Below, one piece after another: positions 17,936 to 27,875 of a stretch of DNA of 64,000 nucleotides (the stretch's first letter is position 1; the number at the start of each line of letters is the position of its first letter). The position numbers and the translations under genes are program-made. Source of the stretch: an uncultured Winogradskyella sp. (lineage in GTDB: Bacteria; Bacteroidota; Bacteroidia; Flavobacteriales; Flavobacteriaceae). Below the pieces are notes generated by a model. The model was not told the origin of the DNA, did no database searches, and saw only the letters and a program-made list of their open reading frames with translations. Location of the stretch: assembly GCF_947498005.1 (NCBI RefSeq), contig NZ_CANMIW010000001.1, forward strand, positions 372,001 to 436,000, given 5' to 3'.

Positions 17936-20691
17936 TAGTCGAGTTCTTTTTCAATGAAATTAATCTCAGGATTACATATTTCAAGAATCAATTTTTTTAG
18001 TTCAATTTCAAAATTATCTAAAGTCTCTTGAGTGATAAGTTGATCTTTAGATCGCGAATTTGATGATGGCTTTTTTCCAAATTTTAAGAAACCTTCATTT
18101 AAATTTTTAAATGAAATTATGCCAGCATTAATTGGTAATTCAATGCGGTTTTGTTGTTTCATCATATATGCGTAGCACAACACTTGAAAAGACTTACTGT
18201 ATTTATCATAATCTGTGGTTAAATCTTCCCAGTCAACAACTTCTACTTTATTTTGAGTCACTTTACCAGACTTGTAATCTATAACTCGTGTAAGACCATT
18301 AAAGCTATCAACTCTATCTACTTTTCCTCTAAGTTTAACAGGAAAATCTAAACCTTCAATTTTAATTTCTATATGTTCATCGGCTTCAATGGAGAGTATC
18401 TTTATTTCGTGGCCTTGTTTTACACTTTCAATTTCTTTATTTAGGAAATTAGTGATGTAACGTTGGGCAATTTCAAAAATGATGAGGTTTTTTCCGGTTG
18501 AAAATCCACCTTTATTATAAAGCGTTTCAAAGTGTTTTGTAACCATCGCTTTAACTTGGCTCTTAAACATTTTAAGATGCTCTAAGGTAAGAACAGAACC
18601 TTCAATTGGTTTGTAAAAATCTTCTAAAGAATTATGTATTACTGAACCCAAAGTGTTGGCTGCAATGTTTTCTTCTACCTCGTCAAATTCTTTAATACCT
18701 AATATTTTATCGTAATAGAAATCTATAGGATTACGTATGTAATTGGTTAATGAGGATGGCGAATAACCTTTGTTAGATAAAACTTTTATTTGCTCTATAA
18801 CGGCAGGTGTCTTTATTATTTCTTGTAACTTTTGCTCTACAATTGGTACTTCTGGGGAAACTATTTTGTGCTGAACGTCATGAATCCCTTCAATATCTAA
18901 TTGGGTAATGAACCTACTTTTTTCGCCACCTTTTAGTGCATCTACTTCTGTATTATATAAAATGTAAACGTTTTTTGCACGTTGTAGTAGTCGGTAGAAG
19001 TGATAGGTGTAAACGGCATCTTTTTCTTTAAAGGTTGGTAGATTATTTTCTGTTTTAACGTCAAACGGAATAAAGGAATTATTAGTTTTTCCCGATGGTA
19101 AAATGCCTTCATTCACAGAGCTGATGATAACAGTTTCAAAATCTAGAACTCGAGACTCTAACATTCCCATAATTTGAAGCCCTTCTAACGGTTCGCCTTT
19201 AAAATCTAAAGTTTCTGAACTTAATAGTTCTTTATAAATGGATTGTAATGCTACAATGGAATTGAGATATTGATACGTATTATTGACTTCCTTAATCTGA
19301 TTGAATAAGGTATTAAAACGGTATAAATATTCTAACTCAAGACTAAATTTTTGTTTGTCATCGTTGTAATACGATTTCATTTTTAAAATCAGTTCTAGAC
19401 AATGATTTAATGCAATATTTGGTGAATTATTCCAAGTTTTAAAAAGTAAGTCTAAATATTCGGAATGTGAATTATCTATATTTTTTAATTCGGTAACTGT
19501 TAAATAAACTAAATTTTGCTGTTGAATATGAAGTACAATCTTACTTGAAATGTTACCCGTTTCAGTTTCAAACAATGGATAAACAGTTGGATGCGATAGA
19601 ATACTAATCACATCTTTGAAATAAAACTGCTTTAAGTTGTTTTTGTGGGCCGAAAATAATAGCTGAAATAAAGAAGCTAAAGGCACAAACTCTAACGGTA
19701 AACCCATAGTAACATTTAGTTTTTTAATGTTACTGGGAATAGAGTTAAGAACTGGTAATAATAATTGCTCTTCGCCTAAAACTACGGCTATTTTTGATAA
19801 ATTATTGTCTTTTTGTGTGATGTCCTCTAATATTTGACCTATATATTTTGCTTGGCCAACAAGTTTTGGGATTCCGATGGCCTGAATGTTTTTTACTTCA
19901 GAATAATGAGAGGTAGTCCAATTAAACGGATGAGTTTCAAAGTAATTCCATTGATTTTTATGTTGTCTCGTAAACCAACCTGCATCATGGATGTTATCAT
20001 TTATAAAAGCCTTGTCAATATCCCAATAGATATGAGAGGTTGTATTTTTTAATAAACTTTGTATAATTGTAGATTCAGCTGTATTGAGAGCGTTGAATCC
20101 TAAAAATACATGAGTTTTATTAGAGCTTTCAATATAGGAATCTAGGTTTTTTACGGCCGTTCTATAAATTAGTCCTTGATAACCTTGTTTAATTTTTAAA
20201 AGGTTTTCTACAAAGGCTATATAATAGTTTTTAAGCTGTTTCCAGAACTTTAAGTGATTCTTCACTAATTCTGTTGGGTTAGTTTCTAACGACCAGTGAT
20301 TAAGCTCTTGAATGTCTTTTAAGTAATCAAAGATATGCTCGTGTGGTATAAGGTAACGATCTATCTCATTAAAGTCTTGTAATAAGATTTGAGCCCATTT
20401 AGAAAAAGAATCGAATGTTTCTTGTTCGTTTTTAGGTGTAATTTTTATATACGTTTCGTAGAGTCTAAATAATAAGTCTGTATTTGGTAAATTTTGTAGA
20501 CCAGATAAGTCTTCTACAAATTCTTCAATACTGACGATTTGTGGTGCAAAAATAGGTTGATCTATTAGCGTAGATAAATGATGTTTAAGAAAAACACCAG
20601 CACGTTTACTGGGAAGGATAAAATTTAAATCTTCTAGATTTAACTCTTTTTGTTTAAGATCTATTAATACGGATTTTATAAAACCAATCAT
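17935..20691 (-). CDS. AddB/RexB-like PD-(D/E)XK nuclease-helicase subunit
   Basis: 918 residues. The N-terminus reads NFILPSKRAGVFLKHHL, typical of the inactivated helicase half of AddB. Middle motifs include LQIMGMLESRVLDFETVIISSVNEGILP. The C-terminus has the nuclease core YSPSSLTNYIRNPIDFYYDKIL and RVDSFNGLTRVIDYKSGKV, the D-x-K pair being visible in DYKSG. With the AddA-like protein at 23530 it should form the double-strand-break end resection complex. In contrast to most AddAB loci, the two genes are separated by ompA and kbl. Confidence 0.85.
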   Translation of the reverse strand: MIGFIKSVLIDLKQKELNLEDLNFILPSKRAGVFLKHHLSTLIDQPIFAPQIVSIEEFVEDLSGLQNLPNTDLLFRLYETYIKITPKNEQETFDSFSKWAQILLQDFNEIDRYLIPHEHIFDYLKDIQELNHWSLETNPTELVKNHLKFWKQLKNYYIAFVENLLKIKQGYQGLIYRTAVKNLDSYIESSNKTHVFLGFNALNTAESTIIQSLLKNTTSHIYWDIDKAFINDNIHDAGWFTRQHKNQWNYFETHPFNWTTSHYSEVKNIQAIGIPKLVGQAKYIGQILEDITQKDNNLSKIAVVLGEEQLLLPVLNSIPSNIKKLNVTMGLPLEFVPLASLFQLLFSAHKNNLKQFYFKDVISILSHPTVYPLFETETGNISSKIVLHIQQQNLVYLTVTELKNIDNSHSEYLDLLFKTWNNSPNIALNHCLELILKMKSYYNDDKQKFSLELEYLYRFNTLFNQIKEVNNTYQYLNSIVALQSIYKELLSSETLDFKGEPLEGLQIMGMLESRVLDFETVIISSVNEGILPSGKTNNSFIPFDVKTENNLPTFKEKDAVYTYHFYRLLQRAKNVYILYNTEVDALKGGEKSRFITQLDIEGIHDVQHKIVSPEVPIVEQKLQEIIKTPAVIEQIKVLSNKGYSPSSLTNYIRNPIDFYYDKILGIKEFDEVEENIAANTLGSVIHNSLEDFYKPIEGSVLTLEHLKMFKSQVKAMVTKHFETLYNKGGFSTGKNLIIFEIAQRYITNFLNKEIESVKQGHEIKILSIEADEHIEIKIEGLDFPVKLRGKVDRVDSFNGLTRVIDYKSGKVTQNKVEVVDWEDLTTDYDKYSKSFQVLCYAYMMKQQNRIELPINAGIISFKNLNEGFLKFGKKPSSNSRSKDQLITQETLDNFEIELKKLILEICNPEINFIEKELD

Positions 20692-20703
20692 TTTATAAAA
20701 ATA

Positions 20704-20732
20704 AAAAACGCTCCGAACTTCGGAGCGTTTTT
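20704..20732 (-). terminator. Intrinsic terminator after the OmpA/TSP3 gene
   Basis: CGCTCCG (20709-20715) pairs with CGGAGCG (20721-20727), flanked by A and T runs. It lies between the OmpA stop and the AddB-like start and could work in both directions. Confidence 0.85.
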
Positions 20733-20760
20733 CAACTTTATTTTAGAATGTAATTTGTGA

Positions 20761-22158
20761 TTAGTTTTTCAACTTCACTTCTACACGTCTGTTTTCTTTT
20801 CTACCAGCTGCTGTTCTATTGTTAGCAATTGGAGTAGACTCACCAAAACCAGCTGCTGTTAATCTATCAGCTGCAATACCATTAGAAATTAAATAATCTC
20901 TAACTGCATTTGCTCTTCTTTCTGATAACGCTTGGTTACTTGAAGATGAACCTTGACTATCTGTATGACCTTCGATAGAGAAATCTGCTCTTGGGTATTC
21001 TTTTAAGATAGCTGTCATTGCTTGTAATACTTGATCAGTTGATTTCTGGAAACTAGCTTTACCTGACTGGAATAAGATTGTTCTTGCATACTCATTTAAA
21101 GTATTCATTACTTCTTCAGTTGGCTTAACTTCAGGACAACCGTTATTGGCAGCTGTACCAGCTTCGCTAGGACATTTATCATCTTTATCTAAGATACCAT
21201 CACCATCAGTATCAGGCCAAGGACATCCGTTATTAGCAGCAGGACCTGCTTCGTTAGGACAGTTATCAGAACCATCAGCAACACCGTCACCATCAGCATC
21301 TGGACAACCAGCTAAAGTTTTTAAACCAGCTACATTAGGACATTTATCATCCTTATCCATTACACCATCACCATCAGCATCAGGACATCCATTAAATTCT
21401 GCTAAACCAGCAGTGTTAGGACAGTCATCTTTAGAATCTTGGATACCGTCATTATCAGAATCAGGACAACCATTAAAGATTTCTAATCCAGCTTCTTCTG
21501 GACAAGCATCGTCTTTGTCATAAATACCGTCGCCATCAGTATCAGTACCACCAAATTTAAATGATACACCAACTGAATGTTGGAAATGCTTTTTCATGTT
21601 ATCTTCAAAAGCATGCTTGTAAGTAGATTGTACATCGATACCAATTTGCTCAGTAAGCCAAAATTTAAGTCCTAAAGAACCGTTTAATGTACCTGCACCA
21701 GAATCGTCTAACCAAGTGTAACCACCACCAATACCAACGTAAGGGTCGATAACTTTAGAGTTAATTACTTCCATTAAACTATATGATACTCTACCATCTA
21801 AAGCATAATAACTTAAGTCATCAACTCTATTTGTTGATTCTGCTCCAGAAAATGCGTCAACGTTAGATCCTACTTTATCAATTTTATTTAAAGAACCTGT
21901 AGCTGTGAATGTGAACCCATCACTAAGGTATCTTGAAACTGCAATCGTAGAAAGAGATGGAAATACGTTCCAATGATCTTCTGCGTTAAAGTACTCGTCA
22001 AAATAATCTCCTTGTGGAGTATCTTCTCCAACTGGATAAAAGTCAACAGCGTTAGCTCCGACTGTAATAGACCATGGATTGTTCTTGTCTTGAGCATTAG
22101 AAGTGCTAAAACTTGCAATAAGCACGGCAACAAAAAATAATCTGCTAAGATTTTTCAT
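20761..22158 (-). CDS. Major OmpA-family porin with thrombospondin type 3 repeats
   Basis: 465 residues. Signal peptide (FFVAVLIASFSTSNAQ), an OmpA-like 8-strand barrel (about 25-205), then five to six Asp-rich calcium-binding TSP3 repeats of the form DxDGDGxxDxxDxCP (about 208-345), and an OmpA peptidoglycan-binding domain (about 355-465) with FSIEGHTDSQG, LSERRANAVRDYL and ENRRVEV. This is the P60-like outer-membrane protein that is abundant in flavobacteria. It has its own strong promoter and terminator. Confidence 0.93.
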   Translation of the reverse strand: MKNLSRLFFVAVLIASFSTSNAQDKNNPWSITVGANAVDFYPVGEDTPQGDYFDEYFNAEDHWNVFPSLSTIAVSRYLSDGFTFTATGSLNKIDKVGSNVDAFSGAESTNRVDDLSYYALDGRVSYSLMEVINSKVIDPYVGIGGGYTWLDDSGAGTLNGSLGLKFWLTEQIGIDVQSTYKHAFEDNMKKHFQHSVGVSFKFGGTDTDGDGIYDKDDACPEEAGLEIFNGCPDSDNDGIQDSKDDCPNTAGLAEFNGCPDADGDGVMDKDDKCPNVAGLKTLAGCPDADGDGVADGSDNCPNEAGPAANNGCPWPDTDGDGILDKDDKCPSEAGTAANNGCPEVKPTEEVMNTLNEYARTILFQSGKASFQKSTDQVLQAMTAILKEYPRADFSIEGHTDSQGSSSSNQALSERRANAVRDYLISNGIAADRLTAAGFGESTPIANNRTAAGRKENRRVEVKLKN

Positions 22159-22195
22159 ATTGTAATTAATTTAAATTTTAAGTGTTAATTGTATG

Positions 22196-22226
22196 CAAAA
22201 GTAAGTTGTTAAATGTTATTAACAAA
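22196..22226 (-). promoter_or_regulatory. Consensus Bacteroidota promoter of the OmpA/TSP3 gene
   Basis: On the minus strand TTTG (22226-22223), a 19-base spacer and TACTTTTG (22203-22196) match the -33/-7 consensus. The start site would fall about 30 bases before ATG 22158. A second TACTTTTG lies about 30 bases further upstream. Confidence 0.75.
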
Positions 22227-22294
22227 GACAAAAGTATAAAATTATTACGTTCATAACCCTAATTTTACTCGTTTGAGATAATATATTTAGTATA

Positions 22295-23488
22295 TCAGAT
22301 AACATTCAATGCTTTCCCAACTTTAATGAATGCGGAGATGGCTTTGTCAAGTTGTTCTTGGTTATGAGCCGCTGATAGTTGTACTCTTATTCTTGCTTTA
22401 TCTTTTGGAACCACAGGGTAGAAGAAACCTATAACGTAGATACCTTCTTCTAATAACATATTTGCCATATTTTGAGATAATTTTGCATCATATAACATTA
22501 CTGGAACAATAGCAGAATCTCCATCTACAATATCAAAACCTGCTTCTTTCATTCCTTTTTTAAAGTATTTGGTATTCCAATCTACTTTATCCCTTAAGGA
22601 GGTGTCATTCTTTAACATGTCAAAAACTTTAATTGAAGCACCAACAATAGCTGGTGCTAAAGAATTTGAGAACAAGTAAGGTCTAGAGCGTTGACGTAAC
22701 AATTCTACAATTTCTTTTTTAGCGGTGGTATAACCACCCATTGCGCCACCCATCGCTTTACCTAATGTTCCGGTAATAATATCTATTCTGCCTAAAACAC
22801 CTTTTTCTTCTAAAGTTCCTATACCAGATTCTCCAATAAAACCTGTTGCGTGGCATTCATCAATCATTACCATGGCATCATACTTATCTGCTAAATCACA
22901 GATTTTGTCTAAAGGTGCTACTAAGCCATCCATTGAAAATACACCATCAGTTACAATGATTTTGAAACGTGCACCATTAGCGTTAGCTTCAATTAACTGT
23001 GTTTCTAAATCTGCCATATCATTATTTTGGTAACGATATCTTGCTGCTTTACATAATCTGACACCATCAATGATTGAAGCGTGATTTAAAGAATCTGAAA
23101 TAATAGCATCTTCCTTGGTTAAAAGCGGTTCAAAAACGCCACCATTAGCATCAAAAGCAGCTGCGTATAATATGGTGTCTTCTGTGCCGTAGAAATCGGC
23201 TATTTTTTGTTCTAATTCTTTGTGTATATCTTGTGTGCCACAAATAAAACGAACTGAAGACATACCAAATCCGTGTGTATCCATAGTGTCTTTTGCCGCT
23301 TGAATAACTTCTGGATGCGATGACAAGCCTAAATAATTGTTAGCACAAAAGTTTAAAACTTTTTGTCCCGTGTTTAAAGTGATTTCGGCACCTTGAGGAG
23401 ACGTTATTATGCGCTCTTCTTTGAAAAGGCCAGCTTCTTTTATAGATTCTATTTCTTCTTGTAAATGATTTTTTATGTTTCCGTACAT
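22295..23488 (-). CDS. kbl: Glycine C-acetyltransferase (2-amino-3-ketobutyrate CoA ligase)
   Basis: 397 residues. An alpha-oxoamine synthase with fold-type I PLP features: [43 protein letters not shown] and the PLP lysine in [11 protein letters not shown]. It cleaves 2-amino-3-ketobutyrate with CoA to glycine and acetyl-CoA in threonine breakdown. No threonine dehydrogenase gene is adjacent. TACCTTTG at 23519-23512 is a possible -7 box of its own. Confidence 0.95.
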   Translation of the reverse strand: MYGNIKNHLQEEIESIKEAGLFKEERIITSPQGAEITLNTGQKVLNFCANNYLGLSSHPEVIQAAKDTMDTHGFGMSSVRFICGTQDIHKELEQKIADFYGTEDTILYAAAFDANGGVFEPLLTKEDAIISDSLNHASIIDGVRLCKAARYRYQNNDMADLETQLIEANANGARFKIIVTDGVFSMDGLVAPLDKICDLADKYDAMVMIDECHATGFIGESGIGTLEEKGVLGRIDIITGTLGKAMGGAMGGYTTAKKEIVELLRQRSRPYLFSNSLAPAIVGASIKVFDMLKNDTSLRDKVDWNTKYFKKGMKEAGFDIVDGDSAIVPVMLYDAKLSQNMANMLLEEGIYVIGFFYPVVPKDKARIRVQLSAAHNQEQLDKAISAFIKVGKALNVI

Positions 23489-23529
23489 GACTGTAAATTT
23501 TGATTGTTTTGCAAAGGTACTATGAATAA

Positions 23530-26500
23530 TTAGACTTCTAGAACTTCAACTGTATCATTTATATACACCAATAATATTTGTGTTACATGGAGTTGCATTC
23601 CATTTAAAACCGCTTCATAATTGTTAAGTTGATATGAATGAGATTCTTTAGCATCACCAGTTTTGTAATCTATAATTATAGCTTCATTTTTCGAATTGAT
23701 ATTTAATCGGTCTGGTCTTAAAAGTTGACCAGTATTTGTAATGATGTCGCGCTCGTTGTAGGTTTTAAAATCGTCTTTATAGTATGTTTCTAATTTAGGG
23801 TGGTTTAAAACTTCTAAAACTAATTTTTTTAATGATTCGCTATTCTTAGTGGTAATATCGCCAGAGATCAACAAATCTTTAAATGCAGAATCAATGTCGC
23901 CAATAGTTATTATTTTCGATAAAATTAAATGCACCAAGTTACCGCGTTCAATGGCAGATTCTTGTTGGGTGTCCCAGAGCAATCCAGATTTGGTAACAAT
24001 TTTTAGGTTATGATCCTCTTTAGGAACCGAAATTAATTTAAGAGGAATGGACGTACCGTTCTTTTTTGAAACATCTTCGTTAGGTTTTAAGGTTCCATAA
24101 CTGTATTCTAATTGATTGTCATTCCATTTATTATCGCTAATTAGAAAGTAAATAAACTGACCAGCATAAGTGTCTTTATTAATTATACCTTTAGAGCTTA
24201 TATCCTTTTTAGAAATAATATATAATTGCTCAACGGCTCTTGTTAAAACCACATAGAGCAAATTGAGGTTGTCTAATTCTAATTGCGATTGGTGTACACT
24301 ATAAATCTCTGTTCCTATTTCTCCAAAGTGCTCTACGTCTTTATTATAGTTGAGTAATAAGGTATCAAAACCATTATAGTTTTGAGCTTCAACCGGAAAC
24401 CAAACCTTTGGTTCTAATTCCCTATATATATTAAGATCAGCAAACGGAAAAATAACAACAGGGAATTCTAATCCTTTAGACTTATGAATGGTCATTATCT
24501 CAACAGCATTCATATTCTCTGGTGTAACAACGCTTAGTTTTTCTGCTTTGTTTTCAAAATAATTAATAAAACCAGCAATATCTGCATTTTGTTTTTGAGT
24601 GAATTCTAATACAACATCTAAGTAAAACTGAAGGTAAGCATCAGAGTCTATATTAAGATTAAAGCATCTTACAATATGCTCTACCAATTCATATAAAGGC
24701 AATTGGAGACATTGGTTTTTATCAATATAGATATCTAGCTGTTTTAATTCTAAAAACATATCATCCAGACTTCCCTTAATGTACGAAGTGAAAAATTGGT
24801 GTTTATCTTCAATATGAAGCTGCTCAGCCAAATATGAAAGGACTTCAATTTTTAAGCTATCATTTGTAGGTTGAATTAATAATTTTAAAAATGAATTAAT
24901 AAAATTAACCTTGTCAGAATTTTTTAATAATAACGTTTCCGAAGATGTAATTTTAATGCCTTTTTCATTTAAGTAATTCGCAATTGCAACACCTTCTTTT
25001 CGTTTTCTAACCAAAACACAAATATCATTTAATGGAAATCCGTTAGCCAAACATTCGTTTATAGTTGCTAAAACTTCTATGGCATATAACTCATTAATGT
25101 CATCTTCTTTTTCTGGATCTAAAAAATTCAGGCTTACGTAACCTTCAGAAGAATTGTGAGTGTTTTGTTTTGCCTTTTTAAATAAATCAGCGTAGGTAAC
25201 TTCACTAAATGCCGTAGTGCTTAAATAATCAAAAAAAGAATTATTAAATTCAATTACGGCTTTTGAGCTTCTATAATTGGTCTCTAAAGACAATACCTCT
25301 GGCTCAATTTGAAAAGGATTACTAATTTTGTTACCTAGTTTTATAAACTGTTCTGCATCACCACCTCTCCATCTATAAATGGCTTGTTTGGCGTCACCAA
25401 CGAGCATTGCGTCACCATTAGCTGCAGAAAGTGCATTATCTAATAAAGGTACTAAATTTTCCCATTGCATTTTAGAGGTGTCTTGAAACTCATCAATAAA
25501 ATAATGTTTGAATTTTTCACCTAAACGTTCATAAATAAAGGGTGTAGGCTGTGTTTTTATTTCTTCACTTATAATAGTGTTGAATTCTGAAATCAACATT
25601 TTATTCTGATCCGATTTTAAAATATCTAACTCTTTTTTTATAGCATTTAATACTGAAAGCGGTGTAATGTTTTTATAGAATCCCTTTTTAAGCTTTAATT
25701 CAAAAATTGAAGCTTTTGAGGAGATAAAATCTTTAGCCAATTGCGGTTGAATACTTTCTATAGTTGAAGCTACATCATCAGATACGCGTTTTGGGTATAT
25801 GGTATGTCCTTCTATTAAATTATTTTGCCAAGCGGTTTCAAAACCAACTTCAAAATTCTTATTACTTAATTTTTCAAAATATTTAGGAAGATAGCTGCTG
25901 CTAAAATCGTTGAATTGTAATCCTGATTCTTCGATAAGAGTTAATGCTGAACTTGCTTTACTTATGATATTTTCTTCAATTTGAAGAATCTCTTTAGATA
26001 ATTGTTGCTTTAGATTTTTAAAATCTTCAAGTGTTTTGTTTTTAAAAGTTTTAATTGCAGAAAGATCATTCTCATTAACTAAAAGTTTCGAAATTTTATT
26101 AAAATCATAACTGATATCCCAGCTCTTATCATCATCTGCTTTTTCAATTGCAAAGTCGACTAATACTTGGGTTAACGTTTTGTCGTTTCCTGCTTTAGAA
26201 ATCAAACTATCTACCGCTTCGTTGAGAAGCCTATCTTGGTCAAGTTCTACTTCAAAGTTTATAGGTAAATTTAAATCGTGAGCAAATGTTCTAATTACTC
26301 TATGTGTAAAACCATCAATAGTAGAAATGTCAAATGCTCCATAATTATGGATGATGTGTTTTAGAATGTTCTTAGATTTTTTTTGTAAATATTCAGGCTT
26401 AATGTCTAATTCTTTGCAAATTGCATCAAACATAGGATGCGGATTTGATAAGCTTTCCTCTAATGAAAAAGACCTTAGCATATCAATAATTCGCTCTTTC

Positions 26501-26661
26501 ATTTCGCCAACGGCTTTGTTGGTAAATGTAATGGCCAAAATAGATTTAAATTGATTGTTGTTTTTAGCCTGAACAAGTATTTTTATATAGGCTTTAGCTA
26601 AGGTATATGTTTTGCCACTACCTGCTGATGCATCGTATATTTTGTAAGTTGAATTATGCAA
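23530..26661 (-). CDS. AddA/RecB-like UvrD-type helicase-nuclease
   Basis: 1043 residues. SF1 helicase motifs: Walker [12 protein letters not shown] (about 11), FIDEFQDTS (Walker B), [22 protein letters not shown] and [16 protein letters not shown]. The C-terminal RecB nuclease core [21 protein letters not shown] has the D-x-K pair. It is the ATP-driven partner of the AddB-like protein encoded at 17935. A frame starting at this ATG puts Walker A at the very N-terminus, as in the family. Confidence 0.9.
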   Translation of the reverse strand: MHNSTYKIYDASAGSGKTYTLAKAYIKILVQAKNNNQFKSILAITFTNKAVGEMKERIIDMLRSFSLEESLSNPHPMFDAICKELDIKPEYLQKKSKNILKHIIHNYGAFDISTIDGFTHRVIRTFAHDLNLPINFEVELDQDRLLNEAVDSLISKAGNDKTLTQVLVDFAIEKADDDKSWDISYDFNKISKLLVNENDLSAIKTFKNKTLEDFKNLKQQLSKEILQIEENIISKASSALTLIEESGLQFNDFSSSYLPKYFEKLSNKNFEVGFETAWQNNLIEGHTIYPKRVSDDVASTIESIQPQLAKDFISSKASIFELKLKKGFYKNITPLSVLNAIKKELDILKSDQNKMLISEFNTIISEEIKTQPTPFIYERLGEKFKHYFIDEFQDTSKMQWENLVPLLDNALSAANGDAMLVGDAKQAIYRWRGGDAEQFIKLGNKISNPFQIEPEVLSLETNYRSSKAVIEFNNSFFDYLSTTAFSEVTYADLFKKAKQNTHNSSEGYVSLNFLDPEKEDDINELYAIEVLATINECLANGFPLNDICVLVRKRKEGVAIANYLNEKGIKITSSETLLLKNSDKVNFINSFLKLLIQPTNDSLKIEVLSYLAEQLHIEDKHQFFTSYIKGSLDDMFLELKQLDIYIDKNQCLQLPLYELVEHIVRCFNLNIDSDAYLQFYLDVVLEFTQKQNADIAGFINYFENKAEKLSVVTPENMNAVEIMTIHKSKGLEFPVVIFPFADLNIYRELEPKVWFPVEAQNYNGFDTLLLNYNKDVEHFGEIGTEIYSVHQSQLELDNLNLLYVVLTRAVEQLYIISKKDISSKGIINKDTYAGQFIYFLISDNKWNDNQLEYSYGTLKPNEDVSKKNGTSIPLKLISVPKEDHNLKIVTKSGLLWDTQQESAIERGNLVHLILSKIITIGDIDSAFKDLLISGDITTKNSESLKKLVLEVLNHPKLETYYKDDFKTYNERDIITNTGQLLRPDRLNINSKNEAIIIDYKTGDAKESHSYQLNNYEAVLNGMQLHVTQILLVYINDTVEVLEV

Positions 26662-26728
26662 GAGAAAATTTTTATACCAAAATAGGGAATCTTAATAGTT
26701 TATTAAGAGAAAATCACGCACAAAATTG

Positions 26729-26736
26729 TAAATTTG
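26729..26736 (+). promoter_or_regulatory. TAnnTTTG -7 box of the superoxide dismutase gene
   Basis: TAAATTTG matches the -7 consensus and lies 40 bases before ATG 26777. No clear -33 TTG is seen at the expected spacing. Confidence 0.5.
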
Positions 26737-26776
26737 AGATCAAAGAAATTATTAATCAATAAAAAATATAATTATT

Positions 26777-27385
26777 ATGGCTTTCGAACTACCGAAATTA
26801 AAATATGCTTATGATGCTTTAGAACCAAATATTGATGCTCGTACAATGGAGATTCACTATTCTAAACATCACCAAGGCTACACAAATAAATTAAATGCCG
26901 CAATTGAAGGAACTGATCTTGAGGGGAAATCAATTGAGGATATCCTTGGAAACCTAGATATGAGTAATGGAGGTGTAAGAAATAATGGTGGTGGTTTTTA
27001 TAATCACTCATTATTTTGGGAAGTTATGAATCCTGAAGGAAAAGGGCGTTTGTCTGGAGAATTAAAAGATGCTATTGAAGCAGAATTTGGTTCTTTTGAT
27101 GCGTTTAAAGATGCTTTTTCTAAAGCTGCAGCTACGCAATTTGGTTCTGGTTGGGCTTGGTTGTGTGTGCATAAAGGAGGGAAAGTAGAAGTTTGTTCTA
27201 CACCAAACCAAGATAATCCATTAATGCCAGGTGTTACTTGCGAGGGTACTCCTATATTAGGATTAGATGTTTGGGAGCATGCTTATTATTTAAATTACCA
27301 AAACAGAAGACCAGATTATATTGAAGCATTTTTTAATGTAATCAACTGGAATGAAGTTGAAAGACGATATGCTGAAGCTAAGTAA
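26777..27385 (+). CDS. sodB: Fe/Mn superoxide dismutase
   Basis: 202 residues, the normal subunit size. All four metal ligands are seen: H27 ([12 protein letters not shown]), H77 (FYNHSLFW), D164 and H168 ([12 protein letters not shown]). It converts superoxide to peroxide and oxygen. No signal peptide, so cytoplasmic. The metal cannot be decided with certainty from sequence alone; the symbol sodB is tentative and sodA is equally possible. Monocistronic, with its own promoter box and a strong terminator. Confidence 0.93.
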   Translation: MAFELPKLKYAYDALEPNIDARTMEIHYSKHHQGYTNKLNAAIEGTDLEGKSIEDILGNLDMSNGGVRNNGGGFYNHSLFWEVMNPEGKGRLSGELKDAIEAEFGSFDAFKDAFSKAAATQFGSGWAWLCVHKGGKVEVCSTPNQDNPLMPGVTCEGTPILGLDVWEHAYYLNYQNRRPDYIEAFFNVINWNEVERRYAEAK

Positions 27386-27401
27386 GTTAAAGGTATTATA
27401 T

Positions 27402-27436
27402 AAAAAAACCGAGTCTTATAAGACTCGGTTTTTTTT
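27402..27436 (+). terminator. Intrinsic terminator after the superoxide dismutase gene
   Basis: AACCGAGTCTT pairs with AAGACTCGGTT in an almost loopless palindrome, with A and T runs on either side. It begins 17 bases after the stop codon. Confidence 0.9.
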
Positions 27437-27472
27437 ATGCTCAAAAATAATTTTAATTGGGAATTGGGTATG

Positions 27473-27544
27473 AAAAAGGGCGAACAGATGTTCACCCTTT
27501 TTGCCCCAAATCTACCATAAACTTAACCTACTTATGTTATGGTG
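27473..27544 (-). ncRNA. Predicted small RNA, copy 2
   Basis: Read on the minus strand, the unit starts CACCATAACATAAGTAGG and ends in a hairpin GGGTGAAC...GTTCGCCC followed by five T. The first 47 bases match copy 1 at 46 positions. The terminator hairpin has a different sequence but keeps its pairing. A promoter TTG-N17-TATATTTG lies directly upstream. Flavobacteria are known to carry structured RNAs of the Flavo-1 type; whether this is one was not testable here. Confidence 0.65.
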
Positions 27545-27547
27545 AAT

Positions 27548-27575
27548 CAAATATAAGAGGACAATACCTATGCAA
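27548..27575 (-). promoter_or_regulatory. Promoter of predicted small RNA copy 2
   Basis: TTG (27575-27573), a 17-base spacer and TATATTTG (27555-27548), read on the minus strand. The -7 box ends 3 bases before the conserved CACCATAAC. Confidence 0.65.
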
Positions 27576-27692
27576 TCAATTTTTTGGATAAACGACCTAT
27601 ATATTAGTCTAAGCGTGGAATGCTTATGCTTTGTTTGCTGATAAGTGAAAAATAGAGGGGTTTAAGAAATTTAGACTTTAAAATTAGTCCAT

Positions 27693-27765
27693 AAAAAAAG
27701 GTGAACGAAGTTCACCTTTTTTTGCCCCAAATCTACCATGAACTTAACCTACTTATGTTATGGTG
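27693..27765 (-). ncRNA. Predicted small RNA, copy 1
   Basis: Minus-strand unit beginning CACCATAACATAAGTAGG and ending in GGTGAAC-TTC-GTTCACC followed by a run of T. It is 46/47 identical to copy 2 in the body. ACCATAA near the 5' end can pair with TTATGGT-like sequence about 20 bases on; in this copy one A-C mismatch weakens that stem. It also lies immediately downstream of purF and so may double as the purF terminator. Confidence 0.65.
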
Positions 27766-27768
27766 GTA

Positions 27769-27797
27769 CCAATGTATATTTTATTTGTTAAAACGAA
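27769..27797 (-). promoter_or_regulatory. Promoter-like boxes of predicted small RNA copy 1
   Basis: TTCG (27797-27794), a 17-base spacer and TACATTGG (27776-27769). The spacing is identical to copy 2 but each box has a deviation from consensus, so it is probably weaker. Confidence 0.5.
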
Positions 27798-27875
27798 CCT
27801 AAATATTGGATGAAATGCATTTTTTTTGGATATAATGTCGTTTTTTTCGGTTAAAATGCTTATTCAGACTGCTAT

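Larger units (their letters stand above)
27437..27875. other. Gap between sodB and purF holding two paralogous RNA units
   Basis: There is no credible protein gene in this stretch. It contains two copies of a ~75-base unit (body plus terminator hairpin), each preceded by promoter-like boxes on the minus strand. The ~60 bases upstream of each copy are also partly alike (TATCCAAAAAA followed by GCAT-containing sequence), so the duplication includes the upstream region. The remaining sequence shows nothing further that I can interpret. Confidence 0.7.

Noticed and set aside
21146-21523. 125-codon plus-strand frame of Ser/Pro-rich repeats
   Set aside because: It is the antisense shadow of the thrombospondin type 3 repeats in the OmpA gene and has no independent signal.
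21140-21550. Tandem DNA repeat array
   Set aside because: The periodicity is explained by the protein-level TSP3 repeats; spacers are not identical units as in a CRISPR array or satellite.
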